Source: Epsilonproteobacteria bacterium UBA4036 (GTDB lineage: Bacteria > Campylobacterota > Campylobacteria > Campylobacterales > Arcobacteraceae). Taken from it: DNA of 64,000 nucleotides. The notes beneath the pieces are model-generated. The model was not told the DNA's origin. It did no database searches and was given only the letters and a program-made list of their open reading frames with translations. Every line of letters begins with the position of its first letter. Positions within the stretch are counted from its first letter, which is position 1. The stretch lies in NCBI GenBank assembly GCA_002382325.1, contig DGAG01000002.1, positions 57,170 to 121,169 on the forward strand, read 5' to 3'. Positions 49,118 to 58,443 of this stretch are shown piece after piece. The translations under genes were made by a program, and so were the position numbers.

Positions 49118-50130
49118 TTAATTAATCCTAGTTTTTTTAATATTCTTACATAGAAGTTTGTTTCAAAATTATCTTTTATTTGCAACAGTTGTTGAATCAC
49201 TTTTTCTTTTTCTATCATCTCTTTTTCTCTTAAAGTTGCTACATCTTGATAATAATAAAACTCTTCTATCAGTCCATTTTGTCCTTTTAAATACAGTTGA
49301 GTTTTTTCATCTTCATTTAGCAAAAAATCTTGTTTTTTATCTATAAAAAATCCTACTGCTAGATACTCTCTTTGCTCTTCTTCTCTTTTATCAAACTTTT
49401 TTGAATCTAACCAAAACTGATGAACTTGTTCCCAAGATAAATTTCCTAAAACATCTAATAATGATGTTTTTTCTTTATTATCGACATCTCCATAATTATC
49501 AAGAAAATCAAAAATAGTAGATATTGTATTTAATGTAAAAGGATATGCATATTTTCTATAATTCATCTCATCATTTGGCATTACATCTGTTGTAATAATT
49601 AATCTACCACCAGTTTTTAAAACTCTAAGCATTTCAGAAAGAACAATCAAATCATTACCTGAGGCTATATGTTCAAGTACAGATACAGAATAGACAACAT
49701 CAAAGCTATTGTCTTCAAAAGGAAGCTTTTCACCATATCCATGCATATACTTTACATCAGAATTATGAAATTTATTCATATTATTTTTAACTAAAAAATC
49801 AATATCATTTTTTATAGGATCTAATGCAATTACTTCATGACTTTTTAAATTAATATAATTGCATAAAGGAACAACTCCACATCCAATATCCAATACTTTT
49901 AATTTTTTATTTTCATTAAGACATTCATACTCTTCAAAAGCATCAATAGTAAAATTGTATTCTTCTCTTCTAATCATCCAATCACATATATTGATATAGT
50001 TACTAAAAGTTTCATACTCTCCTAACTTATCTTTATTTTTTTTCATAATATCTAGTTGTGTTTGAAGTTTATTTTCTTTTATTGAAGGATTGTTAAATAA
50101 TATATAGTTTTTCATTTTATAAACTTTCAT
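49114..50130 (-). CDS. Class I SAM-dependent methyltransferase
   Basis: 338 aa. The SAM motif LDIGCGVVPLCNYI (about residue 81), VIALDPI (motif II), and SFDVVYSVSVLEH (about residue 145) mark a small-molecule or glycan methyltransferase. The C-terminus is coiled-coil-like (VATLREKEMIEKEKV). Start at ATG 50130 or at ATG 50115; the upstream gene overlaps both choices. Confidence 0.83.
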   Translation of the reverse strand: MKVYKMKNYILFNNPSIKENKLQTQLDIMKKNKDKLGEYETFSNYINICDWMIRREEYNFTIDAFEEYECLNENKKLKVLDIGCGVVPLCNYINLKSHEVIALDPIKNDIDFLVKNNMNKFHNSDVKYMHGYGEKLPFEDNSFDVVYSVSVLEHIASGNDLIVLSEMLRVLKTGGRLIITTDVMPNDEMNYRKYAYPFTLNTISTIFDFLDNYGDVDNKEKTSLLDVLGNLSWEQVHQFWLDSKKFDKREEEQREYLAVGFFIDKKQDFLLNEDEKTQLYLKGQNGLIEEFYYYQDVATLREKEMIEKEKVIQQLLQIKDNFETNFYVRILKKLGLIK

Positions 50131-50947
50131 CTCTTATATAAATATTTTTAATTCTTAATTTTCTTATTAATTTAAAAAACAACCATGTTTTTTCAAATAA
50201 TGTATTTGTTATTCTAAACTTATTAAATATATTTTTATCAAATATATTTATAAATGCAGGCTCTTTGTTTGTTAAATAAGATCCATCATACTTTGATATT
50301 AAATAAGTTATATGATCTGTTTTCATTAGTTTTTGCGGAGTATTATCTTTTATTTCAAAAAGATTAAAAAATTCTTTTCTTACAAAAATAGAATTGGTAT
50401 CTGTACAATGAACTAAACAATAATCTTTTTTCAAACTTAAATTATATAGTGCTAGTGTAGATGCACCTATCAAAGAGCTATTCTCATCAGGTATATATTC
50501 TATATGTGGTGGAATAGTAGGGTTGTGTTCTATTAAAACTATTTTTGGATTGTAATTATTAAAATTTTTCCACACATGATAATCTATCCCATCTATATCA
50601 ATGGACAATAAATCAAACTCTTTAGGTATATCAGTCTGTGCCAATAAATTATCTAAACTATTCACTCCTTGACTTTCAACAAAGTTATTTAAAACAAATA
50701 TTTTTTGATTACTAAGTTTACTGACTTTATTTTTTAATTCTTTAGCTTTGGTAGAATCTCCTTCTATATAAACACAATTAAAACCTTTATTAAATACTAG
50801 ATTGTATGTATTACTTAAATACTCACCATCCCAAGCTCCAAACTCAACACACCAAGGATTTTCAGAAATACCTATTTTTGAAAACAGATGCTCTATTATT
50901 CCATCTTCCCCAAATTGTGATGTTATATTCTTTTCATATTTTTTCAT
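50117..50947 (-). CDS. FkbM-like SAM-dependent methyltransferase
   Basis: 276 aa. SQFGEDGIIEHLF, CVEFGAWDGEYLSNTY (SAM-binding), YIEGDSTKAKEL and LLSIDIDGIDYHVW are the pattern of FkbM-type proteins often found in glycan loci. It overlaps the sulfotransferase gene upstream by 14 bases. The substrate is probably a sugar hydroxyl (inference). Confidence 0.75.
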   Translation of the reverse strand: MKKYEKNITSQFGEDGIIEHLFSKIGISENPWCVEFGAWDGEYLSNTYNLVFNKGFNCVYIEGDSTKAKELKNKVSKLSNQKIFVLNNFVESQGVNSLDNLLAQTDIPKEFDLLSIDIDGIDYHVWKNFNNYNPKIVLIEHNPTIPPHIEYIPDENSSLIGASTLALYNLSLKKDYCLVHCTDTNSIFVRKEFFNLFEIKDNTPQKLMKTDHITYLISKYDGSYLTNKEPAFINIFDKNIFNKFRITNTLFEKTWLFFKLIRKLRIKNIYIRDESL

Positions 50948-51779
50948 TTTTTATCCCATGCAATCTATTTATTAATTCTAATCTTTCTTTAGCAGCTTCA
51001 CGATACATATTACATTCAATTTTCTTTTTTTCAAATAATAGTTTTATTTCTTCTAGTTCATTATCAGAAATTTCAACTTTATTGTTTTGCACGTGTTCTA
51101 TATCATACTTTAATTGGCTCATGAGGTTATAATGTTTTTTTATAAATAATCTATCATAAAATTCACTCCATTCTTTAGCTCCAGTCCATTCAGAAGTACC
51201 CTCTCTAAAAAAAGAATTGCCTTTTTCTTTCAAGTCATAAAATGGATTAACCCAAGGTTTAATTCTTTTTATATTTATAAAATTTTCTATTTCACTAATA
51301 ACTATATTTGGTTCATTTATAATTTTCTCGTATTTAATAAGTAATGTATTTTTTCTATTCTTAGGCATCCAACTATTATAATGGCTAGTCCAATCTCCAT
51401 AATAATCATTACCTAAAATTAAATCCAATATACTTCTCTCGGTTTCTGGAAAAAATTGTTTCATAAAATGAAAATATGAAACAATAGCTTTTCTCCCATC
51501 TCTTACAATATAAATTGCAGGTGAATCATCTTCCGGTGGTAAATGTGTTTTTACAAAAAAAATATCTTTCGAATTCTTTAATTTATAATAAAATTCATTC
51601 CATTTACCTTCATATTCTATATGCCCGTAGTTATGGAAAAGAGGTTCATATTGTTCTTTCCAATTTTGATCATTAACCTTTAGTTCATTATCATAAGAAT
51701 TAATATTAAATACTTGTTTAAGTATCGTTCTAACTAATGTATTTCCAGAACGTGGATAAGAAGCAATCCATATTATCAT
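50934..51779 (-). CDS. Sulfotransferase
   Basis: 281 aa PAPS-dependent sulfotransferase. The 5'-phosphosulfate loop is IASYPRSGNTLVRTI (residues 5-19), and the 3'-phosphate loop contains IVRDGRKAIVSYFHF near residue 92. Cytosolic form without membrane segment. It follows wzt with a 4-base overlap and implies that the exported polysaccharide is sulfated, rare in this phylum. Confidence 0.87.
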   Translation of the reverse strand: MIIWIASYPRSGNTLVRTILKQVFNINSYDNELKVNDQNWKEQYEPLFHNYGHIEYEGKWNEFYYKLKNSKDIFFVKTHLPPEDDSPAIYIVRDGRKAIVSYFHFMKQFFPETERSILDLILGNDYYGDWTSHYNSWMPKNRKNTLLIKYEKIINEPNIVISEIENFINIKRIKPWVNPFYDLKEKGNSFFREGTSEWTGAKEWSEFYDRLFIKKHYNLMSQLKYDIEHVQNNKVEISDNELEEIKLLFEKKKIECNMYREAAKERLELINRLHGIKNEKI

Positions 51780-53062
51780 TTTAATATCCTTTCAATTTCT
51801 ACAATATTTTCCATATAAGTAATACCATAAAATGGTGATTCTTTTTTGTTATAGTCAAAATTTACATCTACTACAGAAACATTAGGATATTCTGCTAAAA
51901 CATCACCTCTATTGATGTTAATTCTATTTCCCAAGCTTATATCTATACTATATTGTCCTGGCTGAATAGTAAAGATTATTGATAATTTAATAAGTTGATC
52001 TCCAGAAAAAATATTTTTGTTAACTACAGATATTTTATTATTGTACTTATCTTTAATTTTTAATACAATAGCAGGATTTTTTATATTTTCTTCAATACGT
52101 GTTATAAAATAAAAAGTCAATGACTTCATCAAATCAACTGATGTAGTAAGTTTTCCATTTTCATCTTCGACCATACATGCTTTTATGAAACCTTCTTTAT
52201 TTTCATTCAATTTATTAAAATCAAATATATTATTTTTATAAATTTTATTTATTAAGGCATCATTCTCTCCAACAGATTCTAATATCTGACTTGAATTAAT
52301 TTGAACTGTTTTTTTATATTTTTCTTTTTTATCACTATCATAGTAAAGTTTACAAGCCTCATGTTTATCTCCAAAATATATCTGCTTACTATGGTCAAGC
52401 AAAAGTACTCTATCAGACATATTTAGCACCGTATTTATATCATGACTTACAAACAAAAATGCCACTTCATTTTTTCTCATCTCTTCTATTTTAGCAAAGC
52501 ATTTTTGTTGAAAAAATATATCTCCCACACTTAATGCCTCATCAATGATAAATATATCTGGATTTAAGTGTAGAAACAGACTCATAGCAAGCCTCACATA
52601 CATCCCAGATGAATAAGTCTTGATAGGCATATCAAAATATTCTTCTAAGTCTGCAAAACCCTCTATCTCATCCATTTTAGAATAAATATAATTTATATCA
52701 AAATTCATAGTTTTTGAAGACGCTATTATATTGTCTCTACCACTTAGCTCTGGATTAAAACCAGTACCTAGTTCAAGTAAAGATACGACAGAACCATTGA
52801 CTCTATACTCTCCACTTGTTTTTTGCAATACTCCACATAAAATTTTAAGAAGTGTACTTTTTCCACTCCCATTTTTCCCTATGATGCTTACAAACTCACC
52901 TTTTTTTAGATCGAAAGAGATATTGTCCAGTGAAGTATGCATATCAAATTTTTTATTTACAAAAGGGATGATATTTAAAAGTCTATCTTTGTTACTATGA
53001 AATAGCTTAAATGATTTTGTAAGTTTTTTTACTTCAATGACTGATAATTTTGAATTATTCAC
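51776..53062 (-). CDS. wzt: ABC polysaccharide exporter ATPase with Wzt-type C-terminal domain
   Basis: 428 aa. The nucleotide-binding domain has Walker A GKNGSGKST (near residue 62), signature YSSGM (near residue 149), Walker B DIFIIDEAL and the His in FVSHD. A C-terminal beta-sandwich of about 150 residues (from about residue 270) is the Wzt carbohydrate-binding type that reads the chain end. Its start overlaps the four-helix-bundle gene by 8 bases, whereas in other loci wzt follows wzm directly. Confidence 0.93.
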   Translation of the reverse strand: MNNSKLSVIEVKKLTKSFKLFHSNKDRLLNIIPFVNKKFDMHTSLDNISFDLKKGEFVSIIGKNGSGKSTLLKILCGVLQKTSGEYRVNGSVVSLLELGTGFNPELSGRDNIIASSKTMNFDINYIYSKMDEIEGFADLEEYFDMPIKTYSSGMYVRLAMSLFLHLNPDIFIIDEALSVGDIFFQQKCFAKIEEMRKNEVAFLFVSHDINTVLNMSDRVLLLDHSKQIYFGDKHEACKLYYDSDKKEKYKKTVQINSSQILESVGENDALINKIYKNNIFDFNKLNENKEGFIKACMVEDENGKLTTSVDLMKSLTFYFITRIEENIKNPAIVLKIKDKYNNKISVVNKNIFSGDQLIKLSIIFTIQPGQYSIDISLGNRININRGDVLAEYPNVSVVDVNFDYNKKESPFYGITYMENIVEIERILK

Positions 53063-53066
53063 AATT
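53046..53066. repeat. Short heptanucleotide array at the 3' end of the second four-helix-bundle gene
   Basis: AATTTTG, AATTATT and the degenerate CACAATT lie in 7-base register (53046-53066). The array covers the stop codon of the four-helix-bundle gene (53055-53057) and the first codons of wzt. It is short and AT-rich, so less certain than the array on the other side. Confidence 0.45.
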
Positions 53067-53420
53067 ATCCTTTGTCGTTTTAATAATACTCGTCAAGAGC
53101 TTTACAATCTCTTCTATATCTGAAACTAATGTTTGCACATGCACATCTTCTAAACTTAAATAATCCGTAGCAACAAGCAAGTCTATCCAGTATTTTGTTT
53201 CTCTTGCTTCTTTACTGGCAATACTCATTTTTGCTATAAAATCGTTTTTAGATTGACCTGCTTGAGCTTCATTTATATTCGCTCCTATAGATGTACCACT
53301 TCTTAGTAGTTGTTTGGAAAGTATATACTCTCTTTTATCATCACAAAGATAAGTATTTAATTTAACAACTCTTACAGAAAAGACAAAAGCTTTATCTAAG
53401 ATAATATTATTCTTTTTCAT
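53055..53420 (-). CDS. Four-helix-bundle protein (S23/IVP family), second copy
   Basis: 121 aa, clearly homologous to the protein at 35628-35984, sharing YILSKQLLRSGTSIGA, QSKNDFIAKMSIASKEARET and YWIDLL. It interrupts the wzm-wzt pair. Heptanucleotide arrays lie at both ends. No Shine-Dalgarno site is visible before its ATG. The family function is unknown; a role in polysaccharide export is unlikely given the copy elsewhere. Confidence 0.85.
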   Translation of the reverse strand: MKKNNIILDKAFVFSVRVVKLNTYLCDDKREYILSKQLLRSGTSIGANINEAQAGQSKNDFIAKMSIASKEARETKYWIDLLVATDYLSLEDVHVQTLVSDIEEIVKLLTSIIKTTKDNCE

Positions 53421-53430
53421 AAAAGCTTAC

Positions 53431-53465
53431 CATTAAAAATTAAGAATTCATAATTTAACATTATA
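53431..53465. repeat. Tandem heptanucleotide array at the 5' side of the second four-helix-bundle gene
   Basis: Five heptads in strict register: CATTAAA, AATTAAG, AATTCAT, AATTTAA, CATTATA, with ATT at positions 2-4 or 3-4 of each. It fills the gap between the four-helix-bundle start and wzm and covers the wzm stop codon (53461-53463). Confidence 0.7.
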
Positions 53466-54222
53466 CTGAATCTCTTATATCACTTTCAAGTTTATTGATA
53501 GTATATAAACCTATTCCAAAAATCAGAACACTTGATGCTATCATCACAAAATAATGTTTCATATTTATCCAATGATCAAAAATAAGAACTTCTCTAATAG
53601 AGTTAAAAAAATAAAATAATGGATCATAAAAAATCACCCATTGAAAATCCTTTGGTACTATATCCCAAGGATAAACGATAGGTACCACCCACATCATCAT
53701 CTGCAAAAATATCCCTATAGCTTTTTCTATATCTCTAAAAAATATATTAATACTTGCCAAAAACATACTAAGTCCCAAAGCAAAGAAAAAAAGGCAAACA
53801 AAAGGTACCATAACTAAAAACCACTTTAGTGAAAATGATATACCATTGAAATACAAAAAGCCAATCAAGAGTATTACAACGACAAACATATTCAAAAACT
53901 GTTCAAGTACCTCTTTTGTAACATATACATAAAGAGGTATATTGAGCTTTTTGATAAGATAAATATTGTTAGAGATACTTAAAGTTCCTTGCAATATAGC
54001 AGTAGAAAAAACAATCCATGGCAAAATTGCTACAGAAAGATAAATAGTATATGATACATTATTGTTTGGGTCAACTCGTGGTTGAAGTATAGTAGAAAAT
54101 ACAAAACTATAAATTGCTAAAAGTAACAATGGATGAATAATTACCCAGCTGTAGCTCAAAAATGAGCTTTTATAGCTATTTTTGTAGTCTGATAATGTAT
54201 TTTTTAGGATATATTTTAGCAT
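53461..54222 (-). CDS. wzm: ABC polysaccharide exporter permease
   Basis: 253 aa ABC-2 type permease with about 6 membrane helices. SFLSYSWVIIHPLLLLAIYSFVF, the LPWIVFSTAILQGTLSI segment and the FYDPLFYFFNSIREVLIF loop before the last helix are typical of Wzm/TagG. It pairs with the Wzt ATPase to export the polysaccharide across the inner membrane. The next gene upstream begins directly at its start. Confidence 0.92.
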   Translation of the reverse strand: MLKYILKNTLSDYKNSYKSSFLSYSWVIIHPLLLLAIYSFVFSTILQPRVDPNNNVSYTIYLSVAILPWIVFSTAILQGTLSISNNIYLIKKLNIPLYVYVTKEVLEQFLNMFVVVILLIGFLYFNGISFSLKWFLVMVPFVCLFFFALGLSMFLASINIFFRDIEKAIGIFLQMMMWVVPIVYPWDIVPKDFQWVIFYDPLFYFFNSIREVLIFDHWINMKHYFVMIASSVLIFGIGLYTINKLESDIRDSV

Positions 54223-56790
54223 CTAGCCTATTACCTTTACAGAAAACAATCTAATATTTAAATCTCTTGGATCAAATTGAAGTTTTTTTGTATCATTTAA
54301 AACTTTGAGTTTAATTATCTGATATCTTTCCTTTTCTTTTACAGGAAGAGTTACGATGATTTTTTCTCTTTTATCTATTTCCATATGACCAATTTTTTCA
54401 TTATTATCATTTAAAATATCTATTTTTAAAGGCACTTCTTTAAGAGATGGTCCAGGCTCTATATCAAACTCGATATTTAGCCTATCTAATTCAGCATTCA
54501 AAATTAATAATTCAACATTATCAGAACCCCATCTCATATTGGGTAACTCCTGAGGATACCAACCATTTCCAATAACAATATTATTTTCTTTTTGAAAGTC
54601 TTGATTTACTATATCATTTTTTGGGTTTAATATTTTTAGCACATCTATCTCATATTTTGAATCTGCATTTCTAACATTTGCAATTTTATACTCTAGTGAC
54701 CTTGCATCAAATGGCAAGAGTTTTTTACCCTTTATTTTAGAATATAACTTATATTGAACTTCATTATTGTCTACTTCAAAATATTTACAATCAACACCTT
54801 GGACAATATATTTTTTATTATTAAAATTAATATCAAATTTTCCAAAACCAATACTTGGACCACTTTCAAAACAAGCTTGTAAATACTTTTTATTTGTTAT
54901 AGTGGTAATACTTATATTTCCACCACCTATATCATGAGACATCCATCTAAATGGTATATTAGAAAAATTACCAATATCAGATTTAAACACTTCACTTTCC
55001 CATGGACCGCGTAAAGATAAATAATATTTTGGCTTTTCAATCACTTTAAAAGAATCATTTTCATACACTATAACTACATCTTTGTTTGTATATGAATTAA
55101 AATAGATGTCTTCAATACTTTTCATTAGTACTATATACTTTGCTTCTTTTATATCTATTTTTGTAAATATTTTATTAGTTCTTAAATTAACTTGGGCAAT
55201 TTGTTTAAGGTATTGTTTTGGTATCTCCAAAAAGGATTCTTCAAGTAAATCTTTAGGAATTTCTAAAATTTGCTTTAGGGTACTGTTATTTTTATTTTGC
55301 ATAGCGTTATATATTTTATTATTTGAAGAGATATTATAATAAAGATTTGAAATCAAAAATATCATAAACAACATAATACTAAAGATTTTTAAAAATTTAT
55401 TTTTTTCATAAATACTTTTCAATCCATATACAAAATATACCATAAAAACAAATTGTGTTGTATATAAAAATTTATAAAAGTAATATGAATCAGCGATTAT
55501 AAATTTAAATAGTATAAAAAACAAAATCCAAAAAAACATGAAATATTTAAAATATATATGTTTTTTAGAGATTAGTAAATATCCATACATAGTTACAGCA
55601 GTAAAAAGCATAGAAAGAAGATACAAACTATACTTAAGTATAAGGTTGTAGTATATGAATCCAGTAGAAGCCCCTATATTTGTAACTTGTGATTGAACAA
55701 GCCCCCAATAAATTAATAACATTTCAGGTTCAAGTGATATTCCCCAAGATCTAAATCTACTATTCTTACGATCAATCCAATATTGAGCAATTTCGTACAT
55801 GTAGTAAAATGCTAATAACGCAACTACAATTGATAACATTAAATATATTTTCTTATTTAATATTATCTGTATATATTTAATAATTTTATCTTTAAATATA
55901 TATATTAAAATAGGGATAAAGAAAAATATAAATGGGTGTCTATAACTAAAAAATATAAATATACTCATAATTACCAATAAAAACAATAGTTTTTTATTTT
56001 TAAAACCAGTATTTTCATATCTAAAAAAGATATACAACATAAAGGGCACTAAAGCACCAAAAATCATAGAGCCTTCATGTGTATTAAAGTATGTTGTTAA
56101 ATACAAGTTAGAGAATATAGATATAAAAGCTATAATATACGAAAGTCTTTTAGAAAAATTTAATATGTTTTGAGTGAATAATACTATTCCAAAAAACATC
56201 ATAATTATATTTGCTAAAGACTGAATTAAGAAAGAATCCAATTGACCGCCAAGCATAGGAAATAGTGACCACAAGGCTACAGAAGAATATTGAAATACGA
56301 TATGACTAGATAAAAAATAATTTATTCCTCCTCTTTGTTCAACATAGTTTTCCAAAGAATTACTATTAAGAATAAAATCTTTTATTGTTGAAATATTTCC
56401 TAAAATATAATCTTTCCCATTAATAGCATCAAAGCAGTCCTCACTTGCAGTATGCCAATATGAATCCAATCCATAGTATGTATATGGATATGATATAAAT
56501 AATATTATGCCTATTGAGATTAATATATATTCAACTTTAATATTTTTCAAATCCTCATAAAATTTTGAATAATTTATCAATAAACCAATTCCAACTATAC
56601 TATTTAATAAATAGTATGAATAATAAGCACTCCCTAAAGCATAAATACCAAGTAAAAAAAGAATCTGGGAAACCACATATCCAATAGGAATATACAAAAA
56701 CTTATTTACATCATTCTTTAAATAAATAAATACTATTTTACCAACTACATAACAAAACAATAAAACTAATAAAACATTAAAAACTATCAT
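54223..56790 (-). CDS. Large membrane protein with beta-rich C-terminal domain
   Basis: 855 aa. About the first 500 residues hold some 13-15 membrane helices, like GT-C glycosyltransferases or O-antigen polymerases. The last 300 residues are soluble and beta-rich and show the W-x-x-E...RW pattern twice (GPWESE..FRWMS and GWYPQE..MRWGSD), as in other envelope sugar-transfer proteins. It may attach or polymerise sugars outside the inner membrane; the exact role is unknown. It lies between the flippase-like gene and wzm. Confidence 0.65.
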   Translation of the reverse strand: MIVFNVLLVLLFCYVVGKIVFIYLKNDVNKFLYIPIGYVVSQILFLLGIYALGSAYYSYYLLNSIVGIGLLINYSKFYEDLKNIKVEYILISIGIILFISYPYTYYGLDSYWHTASEDCFDAINGKDYILGNISTIKDFILNSNSLENYVEQRGGINYFLSSHIVFQYSSVALWSLFPMLGGQLDSFLIQSLANIIMMFFGIVLFTQNILNFSKRLSYIIAFISIFSNLYLTTYFNTHEGSMIFGALVPFMLYIFFRYENTGFKNKKLLFLLVIMSIFIFFSYRHPFIFFFIPILIYIFKDKIIKYIQIILNKKIYLMLSIVVALLAFYYMYEIAQYWIDRKNSRFRSWGISLEPEMLLIYWGLVQSQVTNIGASTGFIYYNLILKYSLYLLSMLFTAVTMYGYLLISKKHIYFKYFMFFWILFFILFKFIIADSYYFYKFLYTTQFVFMVYFVYGLKSIYEKNKFLKIFSIMLFMIFLISNLYYNISSNNKIYNAMQNKNNSTLKQILEIPKDLLEESFLEIPKQYLKQIAQVNLRTNKIFTKIDIKEAKYIVLMKSIEDIYFNSYTNKDVVIVYENDSFKVIEKPKYYLSLRGPWESEVFKSDIGNFSNIPFRWMSHDIGGGNISITTITNKKYLQACFESGPSIGFGKFDINFNNKKYIVQGVDCKYFEVDNNEVQYKLYSKIKGKKLLPFDARSLEYKIANVRNADSKYEIDVLKILNPKNDIVNQDFQKENNIVIGNGWYPQELPNMRWGSDNVELLILNAELDRLNIEFDIEPGPSLKEVPLKIDILNDNNEKIGHMEIDKREKIIVTLPVKEKERYQIIKLKVLNDTKKLQFDPRDLNIRLFSVKVIG

Positions 56791-57683
56791 ACTTTAACTA
56801 CCATTTTATGTTTTAAAATCATTCCTAAACAAAACATCATAACTTCTCCTATTATAAACCATAACCTTGAAGTAATAGAGATTGAAGTGGCTAACTCTAC
56901 AGATAATCCTAAAAGAGAAAGTATAACTACTAATATTCCTTCTCTGACACCTACACCACCTGGTGCCAACAAAGCCATGACACCAAGTACGCCAGCAAGA
57001 ATAAATCCTAATCCATACAAAAAATCAAATTCAACATTCACAACACTTGAAACAAATAAAGAGAAAGCAATTGCCCAAAAAAGCCATCTTAAAAATATAT
57101 ATGGAAGAATATTTTTTATTAATTGATTGTTAAAATCTGGTATTTTTATTATTTTTTTGAAAAGTATGTTTACTAATTTTAAAAATAGATTATGAAAAAT
57201 ATTACTAAATAAAAAGATAGTAAATAAAAGTTCACCAATAATAATTATATAAAGCCATTCTTTTGAAAGTTCTGCATAAAAGAATACAAGTGAGCCTATC
57301 ATTAACCCTAGCCATAAGTTTAAAATTTGCACTTGAAGAGAGTAAAAAGATGTATCTTTTAATGATATTCTAGAATGAGCTGAGATGTAACTAGAAGGTC
57401 CTAATATCATCATCACTTTTCCCGGTATATATTTTGCAAATATTGAGGTAAATTCAGATACAAAAGCTAAACTTTTTGTTATATTGTTATCGTGAGTATG
57501 CAGTGCGACATACCAAGCTGTTGCTTGAAAAAAAAATCCCCCTATCAAAAATCCAATAGATAGAACAAATAAAGTGTAATTCTCTATACTTAAAACTATA
57601 ATATATCCATTTTTATACAAATATATCACTAAAAAAATCAGTGATAGATAGATGATAATCTTGGATAAATTTTTATTTATCAT
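56787..57683 (-). CDS. AglD/MprF-type flippase-like membrane protein (UPF0104)
   Basis: 298 aa, about 8 membrane helices. KYIPGKVMMILGP and the late LAPGGVGVREGI motif are signatures of the lysylphosphatidylglycerol-synthase transmembrane family, found as partners of dolichol- or undecaprenyl-linked sugar transfer. Start taken at ATG 57683; a longer frame from 57719 overlaps the sulfotransferase gene more. Overlaps the next gene by 4 bases. Confidence 0.77.
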   Translation of the reverse strand: MINKNLSKIIIYLSLIFLVIYLYKNGYIIVLSIENYTLFVLSIGFLIGGFFFQATAWYVALHTHDNNITKSLAFVSEFTSIFAKYIPGKVMMILGPSSYISAHSRISLKDTSFYSLQVQILNLWLGLMIGSLVFFYAELSKEWLYIIIIGELLFTIFLFSNIFHNLFLKLVNILFKKIIKIPDFNNQLIKNILPYIFLRWLFWAIAFSLFVSSVVNVEFDFLYGLGFILAGVLGVMALLAPGGVGVREGILVVILSLLGLSVELATSISITSRLWFIIGEVMMFCLGMILKHKMVVKV

Positions 57684-58443
57684 AGTTATACTTACTAAAA
57701 AGAGGATTACAAATTTCATACATAGAATCTAACTCTTTTTCATCCCACTTACTCCAGTGTTCCACTTCTTTATCTGTTGAAATATTTGTTTTTGTGCTGG
57801 CTCTTTTTTTCATTAAATCATCTGAATACTCAAGTCCAATTGTTTTGATAATGTATTTTAAACCTTCATTGTCATTAGCAAAAATATCCTCAAAACGAAC
57901 TAGGTGATAATTATCAAATCTATTTCCAAATTCAGAAAGTTCATGGTTGATAATTTTCCATCTCCATGCCACTTTCTCTATATCAGTCATATCATGCCAT
58001 TTAATCTCTCCAAATTTTTTGTAAGTATGAGGCTTGATATACCAGTATGGAAAATAATTTGTCAATAAACCTTTGATACCTTTAAAAACACCAAAGTTAA
58101 TTTGTGACTCTATATAAGTTCTTGGATCTCTTACTATATGAAAAATTATTGCATCTGGATAGAGAGTTGCTAAAGCATCTGAAAATCCATGTAAGTAGTT
58201 ATTTGATTCCACAAAATACTCTGTATCTATTTTATCAAATAATCTTTTTCTACTCCATACATATTGTTTCATTAAACTTTCTTTTGTAAGCTTATCACAA
58301 AGATATAAGTTTGATAACACTCTTAAATGTCTTGATGGTGCTGGCATATGAATAGCTGTCACATTTGAAAAGTTTTTCTCAAAAAAAGAAGCCAAAAAAT
58401 TAGTTGCAGTTCTTCCTGTGGAAATAAAAAATACTTTTTTCAT
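57673..58443 (-). CDS. Sulfotransferase-like protein, second
   Basis: 256 aa. The N-terminal FFISTGRTATNFLASFFE is the 5'-phosphosulfate loop (GRTATNF) and IIFHIVRDPRTYIES near residue 100 is the 3'-phosphate loop. It differs from the first sulfotransferase, so a second modification site or sugar is likely. It overlaps the methyltransferase gene by 4 bases. Confidence 0.8.
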   Translation of the reverse strand: MKKVFFISTGRTATNFLASFFEKNFSNVTAIHMPAPSRHLRVLSNLYLCDKLTKESLMKQYVWSRKRLFDKIDTEYFVESNNYLHGFSDALATLYPDAIIFHIVRDPRTYIESQINFGVFKGIKGLLTNYFPYWYIKPHTYKKFGEIKWHDMTDIEKVAWRWKIINHELSEFGNRFDNYHLVRFEDIFANDNEGLKYIIKTIGLEYSDDLMKKRASTKTNISTDKEVEHWSKWDEKELDSMYEICNPLFSKYNYDK

